A stretch of DNA of 48,840 bases from Roseateles sp. (GCA_018780415.1 JADMJQ010000210.1:26575-75414), one strand, 5' to 3'. Counted from the stretch's first letter, positions 9,554 to 18,230 are shown. Notes: generated by a model from the sequence alone, not told the origin. Program-made: numbers and translations.

Positions 9554-11219
9554 GGCTGACCTCCAGGGCCGCAGAGGCGCGGCGCGCCGGCGCCGTGCGG
9601 CGGGCCAATTTGTTGCCCGCCCAGGCCGCCACCGCTGCAGCCGCCAGCAGGCTCAAATCCATGCCGGCTACCGGCCAGTAGCCGGCCGAGATGGTCTTGA
9701 GCAGATGGTCACCGGTGCTGATCCAGTTGGCGAGCACGGCCGCCACCGCCAGCGCCGCAAAGCCCCTGCATTGCTCCTGCCAAGCCGGGTTGATCAGGCC
9801 CTTGGCCACCGGCGCGCTGCGCCAGAGTGCGTGGGCCAGGGCCAGCAGCCAGGCGCCGAAGAAGGCGATCTGCTCCCAGTCGCCCTTGGCGCTGAGGTCG
9901 GCCGGCAGCAGGCGGTTGGCCAGCAGCATCGCTGCGGTGGCGACCAGCATGCCGGTGACCGTGGTGACGGCCAGCGAATCGACCACGCGGCTGCCTTGGC
10001 TGCCGGCCTTGGCATGCTGCTGCTTGCGCTTTTCGACGAAGAAGATGAAGCCGGTGGCAATGCAGACGGCGCCGAGCAGGCCGCCCAGCACGTAGAGCCA
10101 GCGCAGCAGCCAATGGCGGAAATGCTGCAGATGCAGGCCGGTCAGGAACTCGGTGACGCTGTCCACCGCCGTGCGCGGCGGGTCCTCGCGCAGCAACTCG
10201 CCGGTGGTGGCCTTGAAGTGGATACCGTCGCCGACGAGCGCCACGCGGTCGGTGCCGGCGCGGTAGACGCTGACGTAGGCGTTGGCGTCGCCGACATGCT
10301 GGACGCTCAGGAAGCCGACCTCGCCGGCCATGCCCTTGGCGGCCCAGCGGGCTTGCGCCTGGGCCACCATTGCATCGACCGACGCCAGCGGAGCGGCGAC
10401 GCCGGCGCGCTCATGCGGCAGGCCGGTGGCGCGCGCCTCGACGCGCTCGCTCAGCTCATGCAGATCGTGCAGCTGCGTGTGGGCGACCGGAAAGTAGATG
10501 CCGGCAAAGATGATCAGGCCGGTGAAGGCGAAGAAGAAATGAAAGGGCAGGGCCACCACGCCGGTCAGATTGTGCAGATCCAGCGCGCTGCGCTGGCTGC
10601 TCTTGCGGGGGCGGAAGGTGAAGAACTCGCGGAAGATCTTGCGGTGCATCACCACGCCGCTGACCAGGGCCACCAGCATCATCAGCGCGGAGAAACCGAC
10701 GATCCAGGTGCCGAGGTTCTTCCACTGCAGATGCAGGCTGTAGTGCAGCGGGTAGAAGAACTGGCTGCCGATGTGCAGATGGCCTTCCGGCAGCAGGGCG
10801 CCGCTGCGTGGGTCCATGGTGTGGATGGCGAAAACGGTCTCGTCCGGGTCCTTGGCCTGGGGCACGGCGAAGCCGGCGAAGACCTGCAGCACCGGGTCGC
10901 GGTGCGTGGTGTAGGCGCTCCAGCTGTTGACCGTGTCGAAGCGCTCGGGCAGCGGGCCCATCTCCGTATTGACCTTGCCCTCCAGCAGGGCGACGCTCTC
11001 CTTGCTTGGCTGCATGGCCTCGAAGGCGGGGCGCAACAGCTTGTCGAAGGACGGCATTGGCTGCGGCGCGAAGCGCGACTCGGGCAGGGCCCAGCGGTCG
11101 ATTTCACGGTCGAACACCGACAGTGCGCCGAAGAGGAACACAACCATCAGCACGAAGCCGAACACCAGGCCGAACCAGGTGTGCAGCCAGGCCATCGTCA
11201 GGCGGAAGTTTTGCAACAT
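9546..11219 (-). CDS. PepSY-associated TM (PiuB-like) membrane protein
   Basis: The 557-residue protein starts MLQNFRLTMAWLHTWFGLV, the typical first helix with conserved His of the PepSY_TM family, and has further membrane segments near 190, 235 and 370 (GLLGAVCIATGFIFFVEKRK) plus several C-terminal ones. Members of the family often occur beside TonB-dependent siderophore receptors and some have been implicated in reductive release of iron at the inner membrane. The ATG at 11219 is chosen because it overlaps the upstream stop. An open frame extends farther upstream, but that part is Arg-rich shadow of the DUF3649 gene. Confidence 0.88.
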   Translation of the reverse strand: MLQNFRLTMAWLHTWFGLVFGFVLMVVFLFGALSVFDREIDRWALPESRFAPQPMPSFDKLLRPAFEAMQPSKESVALLEGKVNTEMGPLPERFDTVNSWSAYTTHRDPVLQVFAGFAVPQAKDPDETVFAIHTMDPRSGALLPEGHLHIGSQFFYPLHYSLHLQWKNLGTWIVGFSALMMLVALVSGVVMHRKIFREFFTFRPRKSSQRSALDLHNLTGVVALPFHFFFAFTGLIIFAGIYFPVAHTQLHDLHELSERVEARATGLPHERAGVAAPLASVDAMVAQAQARWAAKGMAGEVGFLSVQHVGDANAYVSVYRAGTDRVALVGDGIHFKATTGELLREDPPRTAVDSVTEFLTGLHLQHFRHWLLRWLYVLGGLLGAVCIATGFIFFVEKRKQQHAKAGSQGSRVVDSLAVTTVTGMLVATAAMLLANRLLPADLSAKGDWEQIAFFGAWLLALAHALWRSAPVAKGLINPAWQEQCRGFAALAVAAVLANWISTGDHLLKTISAGYWPVAGMDLSLLAAAAVAAWAGNKLARRTAPARRASAALEVSHG

Positions 11220-11533
11220 CAAACGCCTCCCGCCGCCGTCACCAGCGCGCGCTGCACCAGCTCGGCGCCGCCGCTCATCAGCATGCCACCGCCGGCCAGC
11301 AAGACCCACACCTTGGCGAGGCTGCGCGCCGCGAAGGCCCAGCAGAACACCGCCAGAAAGAGCAGCAGGCCGATGATGCTGGACAGGTGCTCGGCATCGT
11401 GGAAGGACATTCCGGCGCCGTACAGCAGCGCCAAGCCTAAGGCGATGAAGCCCCAGCAAAAAGCATAGCCGCCCAGCGCGGCGGCGGCGACGCGTCCGAA
11501 TAGATGGGTGCGAGAGAGGGGCGTTGTGCGCAT
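11219..11533 (-). CDS. DUF3649-family small membrane protein
   Basis: A 104-residue protein with three hydrophobic segments (near 14-38, 50-66 and 70-88). The segment GYAFCWGFIALGLALLYGAGMSFHDAEHLSSI matches the DUF3649 pattern, whose genes typically precede PepSY and DUF3325 genes in iron-uptake loci. It is the first gene of the leftward operon and is divergent from the TonB receptor. Its stop overlaps the PepSY start. Fur control through the shared intergenic region is likely. Confidence 0.72.
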   Translation of the reverse strand: MRTTPLSRTHLFGRVAAAALGGYAFCWGFIALGLALLYGAGMSFHDAEHLSSIIGLLLFLAVFCWAFAARSLAKVWVLLAGGGMLMSGGAELVQRALVTAAGGV

Positions 11534-11678
11534 GGAAACAGAGTTGCTAGGGGAGGCGACGCAAGCACCGTGGCATGGCCGTGGGCGTGCGATGGAGGCG
11601 TTCGGTCTTCAAATTGAGAGGGTGGGTGGTCTGGCTCTTGCGGGACTGAGGCCGTGCTTCCTTATCTGCTCGTATCTT

Positions 11679-11698
11679 AATACGAATTATTATCATTT
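11679..11698. promoter_or_regulatory. Fur-box-like site in divergent iron-locus promoter
   Basis: The 304-base gap between the DUF3649 operon and the TonB receptor contains an AT-rich island at 11668-11712. Read on the minus strand, 11698-11679 is AAATGATAATAATTCGTATT, which agrees with 12 of 13 positions of AATGATAATCATT in the 19-base Fur consensus. An adjoining CGTAT/ATACG palindrome lies at 11671-11684. A possible -10 for the receptor gene is TACAGT at 11703-11708. Its central position would allow ferric Fur to repress both directions. The rest of the gap shows nothing else recognisable. Confidence 0.7.
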
Positions 11699-11837
11699 GT
11701 AGTACAGTAAAAAGCTGCGCGAGCGAAATTGACGCCCCTTTGCTGACGAGTTGGCGGCGTTTCGCTCTTTCTGACCGAGCAGCGGCAGCCGCAATGCGGC
11801 GTTCGGGCTCCCCGTTTGAATCACACCCGAAAGAAGA

Positions 11838-13943
11838 ATGAAGAAGAATTTTGTTATCACTGCCTGTGCGTTTGCAGCGGCGCTGTCTGCAGCCGAGTTC
11901 GTCCAAGCTCAAGAGGCAACGCTAGAAAAAATCGTCGTCACAGGCAAGCGCGCCAACCGCATCTCCAAGGGGGCAACGGGTCTGCAGATGGAGCTGAAGG
12001 AAACGCCGCAGTCCATCAGCAGCATCGACAAGGACGAGATGCTTGACTTCGGCCTGACCGGCAGCAATGAGGCGCTGGGCTTGGCCACCGGCATCAACGT
12101 CGAGCAGTACGAAACCAACCGCGCGGTCTTCAATGCGCGTGGCTTCGAGATCCAGCTGACGCAGATCGACGGCCTGGGCATGACCAACTCCTGGGGCACC
12201 GTGGTCGGCCGCGAGGACACTTTTCTGTTCGAAAGCATCGAGCTGGTGCGCGGCGCCAACGGCCTGCTGACCGGCGTGGGCAACGCCTCGGGCACCATCA
12301 ACTACATCCGCAAGCGGCCCAAAAACGAGGACAGCACGCAGGTCAACGTAACGGCCGGCTCGAACGGGCTGAAGCGCGTGGCGCTGGACTACAACAAGGT
12401 GCTGACGCAAGACGGCGCTTGGGCCGGCCGCTTGGTGGTCGCCCATGAGGACCGCGAATCCCATCTGCGCGACCTGCGCGACAAGCGCACGACGATCTAC
12501 GGTGTGGTCGACGGCCAGATCGGCCGCGACGGCGTACTGACCGTAGGCCTCACCGCCGTTGACGCCAAGCAAGACTCGCCGATGTGGGGCTCGCTGACCC
12601 TGCTGCGCTCGGACGGCACGCAGGCCGATTTCCCGGTCGGCTCGTCGACCTCACAGCAATGGACCTACTGGAACACCAAGTCCGTCAACGCCTTCGTCGA
12701 ATATGCCCACCGCCTGGGTGCGGACTGGGACGCCAAGTTGACCTACAACAGGCGCCAGGGCGACGAAACGACTCGCCTGCTGTACGCCAGTTCGGACAGC
12801 GGCAAGCTCAACCCCGACAACACCGGCCTGGTCGGCTGGCCTTACCGCAGCATCGGCGACACCACCAGCCAGGTGCTGGACGCCAACCTCAGCGGCCAGT
12901 TCAGCGCCTTCGGCCGCAAGCACAGCCTGCTGGTCGGCCTGAGCCGCTCGACCAACAAGACCGCCGACGACAGCTACGCCGCACTGACCCACACTGCGGA
13001 CGCGCTGCCGGCGTTTCCGTTCGGCGGCGACGTGTATGCGGAACCGGACTGGGGGCCGCGTCTGCCCCGCATTCGCGGCGAGCAGACGCTGACCCGCTTG
13101 TACGCCGCCTCGCGTCTGTCCATCACCGACGGGTTGAAGGGCATTCTGGGCGTGAATGCCGTGCGCCTGGCGCGCAGCGGCGCTGCGATCTACGGCAATG
13201 TGCCCACCAACACCGTCTACCCGGACACCCAGGAGGTCAGCCCCTATTTCGGCGTCACCTATGACTTCACGCCGGACATCCTCGGCTATATGTCCTATTC
13301 GGACATCTTCCAGAACCAGGATCAGACCGACAAAAAAGGCGAGTACCTGGCGCCGATGAAGGGCGTCAATACCGAAATCGGCGTCAAGGCGGAATGGCTG
13401 AACAAGTCGCTGCTGTCCACCTTCGCGCTGTTCACGGCCAAGCAGCAAGGGCTGGCGACACTGGCCGGCAAGATCACCGATGTGCCGACGACCGACCCGC
13501 TCTACAACCAGGAGTGGTACGAGGGCAAGGACGTGGACTCCAAGGGTCTGGAGATTGAGCTCAGCGGCCGCATCAGCAAGGACACCCGGCTGACCCTGGG
13601 CTTCACTCGCCTGATCCTGACCGGCGCGGACGGCAAGGACACATCCGAATGGGTGCCCCGCAATACCGTCAACTTCCGCGTCGACAGCCGCATGCCCATG
13701 CTGCCGGCCCTGCGCTTAGGTGTGGGCGGCCGCTGGCAGGCCGATGTGTACAAGGTCGGCAGCGCCAAGCAAGACGCCTATCTGGTGGCCAATGCCTTCG
13801 CCGCCTACGAGCTGACACAGGCCGCGACCCTGCGTCTGAATGTCAACAATCTGTTCGACAAGAAGTACATCGGCGGCCTGGTCTATGGCGCCATGTACGG
13901 CGCGCCGCGCAACTTTGCCGTGACGTTGGACTACAAGCTCTGA
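11838..13943 (+). CDS. TonB-dependent siderophore receptor
   Basis: The 701-residue outer-membrane receptor has a signal peptide (about residues 1-24, ending FVQA), a TonB-box-like EKIVVTG near 31, a plug domain (about 50-185, with TPQSISSIDKDEM and ELVRGANGLLTGVGNASGTINYIRKRP typical of the FecA/FpvA/ferrichrome class) and a 22-strand barrel to the end. A C-terminal NLFDKKYIGG segment is standard. It ends in Leu rather than the usual aromatic residue. No siderophore biosynthesis genes are nearby, so it probably takes up a xenosiderophore. Fur regulation is suggested by the upstream box. Confidence 0.95.
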   Translation: MKKNFVITACAFAAALSAAEFVQAQEATLEKIVVTGKRANRISKGATGLQMELKETPQSISSIDKDEMLDFGLTGSNEALGLATGINVEQYETNRAVFNARGFEIQLTQIDGLGMTNSWGTVVGREDTFLFESIELVRGANGLLTGVGNASGTINYIRKRPKNEDSTQVNVTAGSNGLKRVALDYNKVLTQDGAWAGRLVVAHEDRESHLRDLRDKRTTIYGVVDGQIGRDGVLTVGLTAVDAKQDSPMWGSLTLLRSDGTQADFPVGSSTSQQWTYWNTKSVNAFVEYAHRLGADWDAKLTYNRRQGDETTRLLYASSDSGKLNPDNTGLVGWPYRSIGDTTSQVLDANLSGQFSAFGRKHSLLVGLSRSTNKTADDSYAALTHTADALPAFPFGGDVYAEPDWGPRLPRIRGEQTLTRLYAASRLSITDGLKGILGVNAVRLARSGAAIYGNVPTNTVYPDTQEVSPYFGVTYDFTPDILGYMSYSDIFQNQDQTDKKGEYLAPMKGVNTEIGVKAEWLNKSLLSTFALFTAKQQGLATLAGKITDVPTTDPLYNQEWYEGKDVDSKGLEIELSGRISKDTRLTLGFTRLILTGADGKDTSEWVPRNTVNFRVDSRMPMLPALRLGVGGRWQADVYKVGSAKQDAYLVANAFAAYELTQAATLRLNVNNLFDKKYIGGLVYGAMYGAPRNFAVTLDYKL

Positions 13944-13961
13944 GCTTGAGCCCGGCATAGA

Positions 13962-14000
13962 AAAAACGCCCCGCAGGCCTAGCGGCCTCGGGGCGTTTTT
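13962..14000. terminator. Bidirectional Rho-independent terminator
   Basis: A strong hairpin with an 11-base CG-rich stem (AAAACGCCCCG at the left, CGGGGCGTTTT at the right) and an inner AGGCC/GGCCT extension lies between the TonB receptor stop and the converging solute-binding protein stop. T-runs follow the stem on both strands, so it can end both transcripts. Confidence 0.9.
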
Positions 14001-14016
14001 GCGCCGCTATGGACCG

Positions 14017-14817
14017 TTAGTCGACCGACTTCATCAGGTGTGAAACCTGCGCCTTGAACTCCGGCGACTCGCGCAGCTTGCCCTGCAGACGCCAGACTTC
14101 ACGGGCGGTCTGGCCATGTTTGGCGAAGAAGGGCTTGGAGAAGATCGTGTAGTAGGGCTTCTCGATCAGCGGCGGTGTGACGCGCTCGACCTTGGCTTGC
14201 AGGCTGGGCACATTGGCCAAGGAATTGTCGGCCTCGGTGGTCTGCACGGCCGCCGCAATATAGCGCCCGGACGCCACCCGGCCCAGCAGCTCGTCGGCGG
14301 TGGGCGAGCTGTCCTCGACCTTGGCGCCCAGTTGCTTGAGCTGGGCGACGATGGAAAAGCCGGTCTGCGCACCGACCGTGCCATTGGCCGTCAGCGCCTT
14401 GCCATCCCAGGCAACGGCTGCGCCCTTGGTCTTGTACAGCGCATAGGTGGCGCGGTACATGCGTTTGGTGGCGTCGGCCTCGCCGTCGAGCTTGATCGGA
14501 TATTGCGCAAACTCGGCCCGCTCGGCGCTGAAGCTGGCGTTCATCGCGCCGTCCACCTTGCCGGCCTTCAGCTCGGCCAGGCATTGCTTCCAGGGCATCG
14601 GCATCAGCTTGATGGGAACACCGAGTTGCTTTTCGACCTGGGTCATCATGATCTGGCTATAGCCGGGCTTGTCCTTCAGCAGCCAAGGGAATGCGTCTTC
14701 GTTCTCGTGGCAGATACGAATGGATTCGGGGTTGGCCTGGGCCAGTGCGTTGCCGCCGGAGGCGAGCAGCAAGAGGCCGCTGAGCAGCCAGGGGGATGAT
14801 TGAGTGTTCGTGCGCAT
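14017..14817 (-). CDS. Family-3 (amino-acid type) periplasmic solute-binding protein, orphan
   Basis: This 266-residue protein has a signal peptide (hydrophobic LLSGLLLLASGG, cleavage likely after ALAQA) and an SBP_bac_3 fold: ICHENEDAFPWLLKDKPGYSQIM at the ligand entrance, then MPWKQCLAELKAGKVDGAMNASFSAERAEF and LGRVASGRYIAAAVQTTEADN in the second lobe. Such proteins bind amino acids or other small polar solutes. No ABC permease or ATPase is nearby, so it may serve a distant transporter or a sensor. The ATG at 14817 is the only start giving a normal signal peptide; the open frame upstream to 15708 is antisense to the thioesterase gene. Confidence 0.88.
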   Translation of the reverse strand: MRTNTQSSPWLLSGLLLLASGGNALAQANPESIRICHENEDAFPWLLKDKPGYSQIMMTQVEKQLGVPIKLMPMPWKQCLAELKAGKVDGAMNASFSAERAEFAQYPIKLDGEADATKRMYRATYALYKTKGAAVAWDGKALTANGTVGAQTGFSIVAQLKQLGAKVEDSSPTADELLGRVASGRYIAAAVQTTEADNSLANVPSLQAKVERVTPPLIEKPYYTIFSKPFFAKHGQTAREVWRLQGKLRESPEFKAQVSHLMKSVD

Positions 14818-15055
14818 GCTGTGGGCCCTTTTCGCGGAGTGGCAGTTCGGTTGTGCGGCCATTTGTGTATAGCCTTGGCCGCTCAGCATAGTCCGCGGCC
14901 CGGCCGTTAAGGGCCGTACTTGCGGGGCCTTTGGGGTGTATTTCGGGCTTTGTTGCTGAGCGATTTGCGTCCGATTGGCTGGCGCCCTGGCTGATAGAGT
15001 CGGGCGGCGGTGCCGTTCATCAACAGCATGCCAACGACAGAGTGAGAAACAAACC

Positions 15056-15472
15056 TTGACCTCGACCCCCAGCCAAGCCGAGATCGCCGCCTTTTTGGCG
15101 ACGAATTTCCCGCAGACCCGATGCACGGTCGAGGCCGTCTCATCCACCGGCACCGCCAGCGTCCGCCACCCGGTGGGCATCGCCGAATTGCGCCCCGGCG
15201 GCACGGTGTCAGGGCCGGTGCTGATGACGGTCGCCGATGTGGCTTTGTATGTGGCCTTGCTGGGCCAGATCGGCATCAAGCCGCTGGCCGTCACGACCAG
15301 TCTGAATATCAATTTCCTGCGCAAACCGGCCGCCGACAAAGACATCATTGGCGTGTGCCGGATGAAGAAAGTCGGCCGCACGCTGGCCGTCGGCGAGGTT
15401 GATCTGTTCTCCGAAGGCGATCCCGAGCCGGTCGCGCATGCGGTGGGGACGTATGTGATTCCGCGGGGGTGA
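15056..15472 (+). CDS. PaaI-type hotdog thioesterase
   Basis: The hotdog-fold protein shows the PaaI-family run GGTVSGPVLMTVADVALYVA, with the Asp in the central helix that corresponds to the catalytic acid, and then TTSLNINFLRKPAADKDIIG and AHAVGTYVIPRG. It probably hydrolyses acyl-CoA thioesters. There is no ATG close to the conserved region. A TTG at 15056 (MTSTPSQAEIAAFLATNF, 138 residues) is the likely start, preceded by a weak GAG-containing ribosome site; an in-frame ATG at 14975 would add an Arg/Cys-rich piece that looks non-coding. Divergent from the family-3 binding protein. Confidence 0.85.
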   Translation: MTSTPSQAEIAAFLATNFPQTRCTVEAVSSTGTASVRHPVGIAELRPGGTVSGPVLMTVADVALYVALLGQIGIKPLAVTTSLNINFLRKPAADKDIIGVCRMKKVGRTLAVGEVDLFSEGDPEPVAHAVGTYVIPRG

Positions 15473-15490
15473 GCTGCGGGCCTGAAACTC

Positions 15491-15571
15491 GAAATGCAAC
15501 GGTGAGGCGCAGAGACACAGAAAGCGCTGTCGAGCTTGATGAATTTCTCCATGCATCTGCGCTTGCATTTC
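15491..15571. repeat. Composite inverted repeat, possible relative of 16917-17046 element
   Basis: Outer arms GAAATGCAA (15491-15499) and TTGCATTTC (15563-15571) and inner arms GCGCAGA (15507-15513) and TCTGCGC (15556-15562) pair exactly, giving an 81-base fold-back. The CGCAGAGACACAG core resembles the CGCAGAG runs of the element downstream of the next gene. Their common origin is inference. Confidence 0.55.
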
Positions 15572-15885
15572 TTCCCCACCGCTTTGCTCAAGGGCAGCGC
15601 CTTTCTGAATGTTGGGCATCGGTCATGTGTTGCGCGGCACCTTGGTGCATATTGGGCTGCGCAGGCGCCAAAAACTGAAAAACCTGGCAACGGGGTAAGG
15701 GTTTGCATGTTGGGTAGCTAAAAGGTAGCGTTACCATGCGAGTTGACCGGCGACTGCTGCAAGCAAGTTGAGCCAGCCGCTTGATGTTTGCAAGCTGCTG
15801 CATCTCGCCCCGTGCAGCTCAGCGGGCTGATGTTCGCTTTTCAGTACATCCCCCACATTTCCTCTTTGCCCCAAAGGACACCCCC
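15572..15885. other. Intergenic stretch without a recognisable gene
   Basis: Between the fold-back at 15571 and the aldo/keto reductase start there are about 310 bases with lower GC than the flanks. Short frames exist on both strands but none has a convincing start, ribosome site or family resemblance. A GGTAGCTAAAAGGTAGCG tandem-like motif occurs at 15712-15730. An AAAGGAC ribosome site at 15872-15878 belongs to the next gene. Confidence 0.5.
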
Positions 15886-16875
15886 ATGCAATACCGCCCC
15901 CTCGGCCGCACCGGCTGGCAGATTTCAACCGTCAGCTTTGGCGCCTGGGCCATTGGCGGCACTTGGGGGCCGGTCGATGATGAGCAGGCGATGGCGACGC
16001 TGCACCGGGCGCTGGACCTGGGTGTGAACTTTTTTGACACCGCCGATGTTTACGGCGACGGCCATAGCGAGCGCCTGCTGGCCCGCCTCAAACGCGAGCG
16101 GGGCAGCGGCGAGACTTTTTATATCGCCAGCAAGGCCGGCCGGCGTTTGTCGCCCCATGTGGCCGAAGGCTACACGCTGGCCAATCTGAGTGAATTTGTT
16201 GAGCGCAGCCTGCAGAATCTGCAGACCGAGGCGATCGACCTCTTGCAACTGCATTGCCCGCCGACCTCCGTCTACTACATGCCCGAGGTGTTCGACGCGC
16301 TGGACACGCTGGTGCGTGCCGGCAAGATCAGGCATTACGGCGTCAGCGTGGAGAAGGTCGAAGAGGCGCTGAAGGCGATCGAGTTCCCCGGCGTGCAAGC
16401 TGTGCAATTGATCTACAACCTCTTGCGCCAGCGGCCGGCGGAGTTGCTGTTCGAGCAGACCATCAAGCGCGGCGTCGGCGTGTTGGCGCGCCTTCCCCTG
16501 GCCTCGGGGCTGCTGAGCGGTAAGTTCAGCGCCCAGACCCAGTTCGCGGCGGATGACCACCGGCATTTCAACCGCGAGGGCGCCGCTTTCGACAAGGGCG
16601 AAACCTTTGGCGGCCTCAATTACGCCCAGGGCCTGCGTGCCGTCGAGGCGCTGCGTGCGCTGCTGCCGGCAGGCATCAGCTTGCCGCAACTGGCGCTGCG
16701 CTGGATTCAGCAGCATCCGGCCGTCACCGCCAGCATTCCGGGCGGGCGCCGTGTTGCGCAAGTGGAGGAGAACGTCGCCGCTGCCGATCTGCCCGAGCTG
16801 CCGGCCGCGCTGCTGGCCCAGCTGGACGAGGTCTACGTCCGCGAGGCCAAGCCCTGGGTGCATACGCGCTGGTGA
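15886..16875 (+). CDS. Aldo/keto reductase
   Basis: The 329-residue TIM-barrel oxidoreductase starts MQYRPLGRTGWQISTVSFG. The tetrad of the family is visible: Asp and Tyr in FFDTADVYGDGHSE, Lys in IASKAG, His in LLQLHCPP. The NADPH-binding end is recognisable as ALRWIQQHPAVTASIPGGRR. It belongs to the YajO/Tas/PdxI-like group that reduces aldehydes with NADPH; the physiological substrate is not evident. The ATG at 15886 follows an AAAGGAC ribosome site. The gene stands alone and is bracketed by two imperfect inverted repeats. Confidence 0.93.
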   Translation: MQYRPLGRTGWQISTVSFGAWAIGGTWGPVDDEQAMATLHRALDLGVNFFDTADVYGDGHSERLLARLKRERGSGETFYIASKAGRRLSPHVAEGYTLANLSEFVERSLQNLQTEAIDLLQLHCPPTSVYYMPEVFDALDTLVRAGKIRHYGVSVEKVEEALKAIEFPGVQAVQLIYNLLRQRPAELLFEQTIKRGVGVLARLPLASGLLSGKFSAQTQFAADDHRHFNREGAAFDKGETFGGLNYAQGLRAVEALRALLPAGISLPQLALRWIQQHPAVTASIPGGRRVAQVEENVAAADLPELPAALLAQLDEVYVREAKPWVHTRW

Positions 16876-16916
16876 GTCGTGAGCATCCCAGGCCCCGTTG
16901 GCGCCCGGCGTTCGCG

Positions 16917-17046
16917 AAGAAACACGGGACGCAGAGGGCGCTGAGAGACGCGGAGCACGCAGAGATAGGCAAGGTTTGAACGATTTCTCTGCGAGCTCTG
17001 CGATCCTCGGCTGTTCGCTCTGCGTCTGTTTTGTATTTTGTTTCTT
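16917..17046. repeat. Imperfect inverted repeat with GACGCAGAG motifs
   Basis: Ends AAGAAAC (16917-16923) and GTTTCTT (17040-17046) are exact inverted copies. Inside, the left half has repeated GACGCAGAG/CACGCAGAG units and the right half their complements (CTCTGCGAGCTCTGCG, CTCTGCGTC), meeting at a TTTGAACGATTTC centre. The whole 130-base unit can fold back on itself. It lies between the convergent reductase and patatin genes. Similar CTCTGCGTC-rich intergenic repeats are known to me from many proteobacterial genomes. Confidence 0.7.
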
Positions 17047-17060
17047 GAGATGGGCGATTC

Positions 17061-18128
17061 CTACAAAAACTCCGCCCTGATGTCCACCGACGACTCGACG
17101 CCGACCTTGGCGCCATGCTGGTCTAACCAGGCCAGCGCCTGCTGCCGCCCGGCGTCGCGCAGCGCGGTCAGATAGGGCCAGGCCGTGTCAATCTTGCTTT
17201 CTACGGGCTGGCTCGCCATCAGCTCGTCGCAGCGGATCGAGTGGATGCGCATGCGACGAGCATCCTCGGGCTGCAGCTTGCCGCGGTCGATCAGGCCGGT
17301 GACAAAAGCGATCGCGCGCATCTCGCGCATCAGCGAGGAGTTAAAGCTGATTTCATTGACCCGGTTGGCGATCTCGGCCGAGCTGCGCGGCACGCCGCGG
17401 CGCAGGATGGGGTTGACATGGACGATCAACACATCGGCCGCCAGGCTCTCATAAATCAGCGGAAAGATCGCCGGGTTGCCCATATAGCCGCCGTCCCAGA
17501 AATACTCACCGCCGATCTCGACCGCCTGAAACAGCGTCGGCAAACAGGCACTGGCCAGCACCGCATTGACGCCGATTTCAGCCTCGCTGAAGACGCGGAT
17601 CTTGCCGGTCTCCACATTGGTCGCACTCAAGAAGAGCTTCACCGGTGACTCGCGCCGCAAGGCCTCGAAGTCGATCTGGCTTTGCACGATCTGGCGCAGC
17701 GGGTTCAGGTTCAGCGGGTTGAGCTGATAGGGCGAGAACATCTGCAGCATGGCCGCGGCCCAGGCATGCGGCGGTGACCATGCAGCCTGAGCTGATTGCT
17801 GAATGCCGTGCATAAAGGCGTCCAGCCAAGGCGGCTGCAAGGGGTTCAAGCGGCCGGCGTCGGCGACGGCGCGCCACAAATCGCTGAGTGCCTGGCGTGC
17901 GCCGTCGCAGCCCGCTTTGCGCAAGCCATCCGCCAAGGCCACCGCATTCAGGCTGCCGGCACTGGTGGCGCTGACCGCCTCGATTTGCAGGCGCCCGTCT
18001 TCCAACAAGGCATCCAGCACGCCCCAGGTGAAGGCACCGTGCGAGCCACCACCTTGTAGAGCAAGATTGATGACGGAGCTGGCACCGGGTGTGAGGGTGT
18101 TGGTGGCGGTTTTGCGGCGATTGGCCAT
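17061..18128 (-). CDS. Patatin-like phospholipase
   Basis: The 355-residue protein has the patatin layout: oxyanion loop GGGSHG (residues 26-31), nucleophile elbow with Ser56 and catalytic Asp212 in WDGGYMGNP. The elbow reads ATSAG, so the first Gly of GxSxG is Ala54. ASACLPTLFQAVEIGGEYF before the Asp is typical. No signal peptide or membrane helix is seen, so it is probably a cytoplasmic lipid acyl hydrolase. The length matches the bacterial patatin class with a C-terminal helical part of about 90 residues. Divergent from the RDD gene. Confidence 0.92.
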   Translation of the reverse strand: MANRRKTATNTLTPGASSVINLALQGGGSHGAFTWGVLDALLEDGRLQIEAVSATSAGSLNAVALADGLRKAGCDGARQALSDLWRAVADAGRLNPLQPPWLDAFMHGIQQSAQAAWSPPHAWAAAMLQMFSPYQLNPLNLNPLRQIVQSQIDFEALRRESPVKLFLSATNVETGKIRVFSEAEIGVNAVLASACLPTLFQAVEIGGEYFWDGGYMGNPAIFPLIYESLAADVLIVHVNPILRRGVPRSSAEIANRVNEISFNSSLMREMRAIAFVTGLIDRGKLQPEDARRMRIHSIRCDELMASQPVESKIDTAWPYLTALRDAGRQQALAWLDQHGAKVGVESSVDIRAEFL

Positions 18129-18230
18129 GGCGAATGCTCCCTGCGATGGCCTTGAGTATGCCTGCGGCGACGGGTCAGGATGCGAGGAACCTGTTCGTTA
18201 AGATGCCGGCTCAGATCAAAGCCCACCACG

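Noticed and set aside
9474-11468. 664-codon plus-strand frame opposite the PepSY gene
   Set aside because: Composition is Gln/His/Ala/Gly-rich without domains, whereas the minus strand has a coherent membrane protein with coupled neighbours.
11547-11912. 121-codon minus-strand frame across the iron promoter
   Set aside because: It spans the Fur-like site and the receptor start, and has no recognisable features.
14818-15708. N-terminal extension of the family-3 binding protein (total 563 residues)
   Set aside because: The extension is antisense to the thioesterase and precedes a normal signal peptide, which would be senseless internally.
15588-15803. 71-codon minus-strand frame in the intergenic region before the reductase
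   Set aside because: No ribosome site, no family resemblance and a composition unlike coding sequence.
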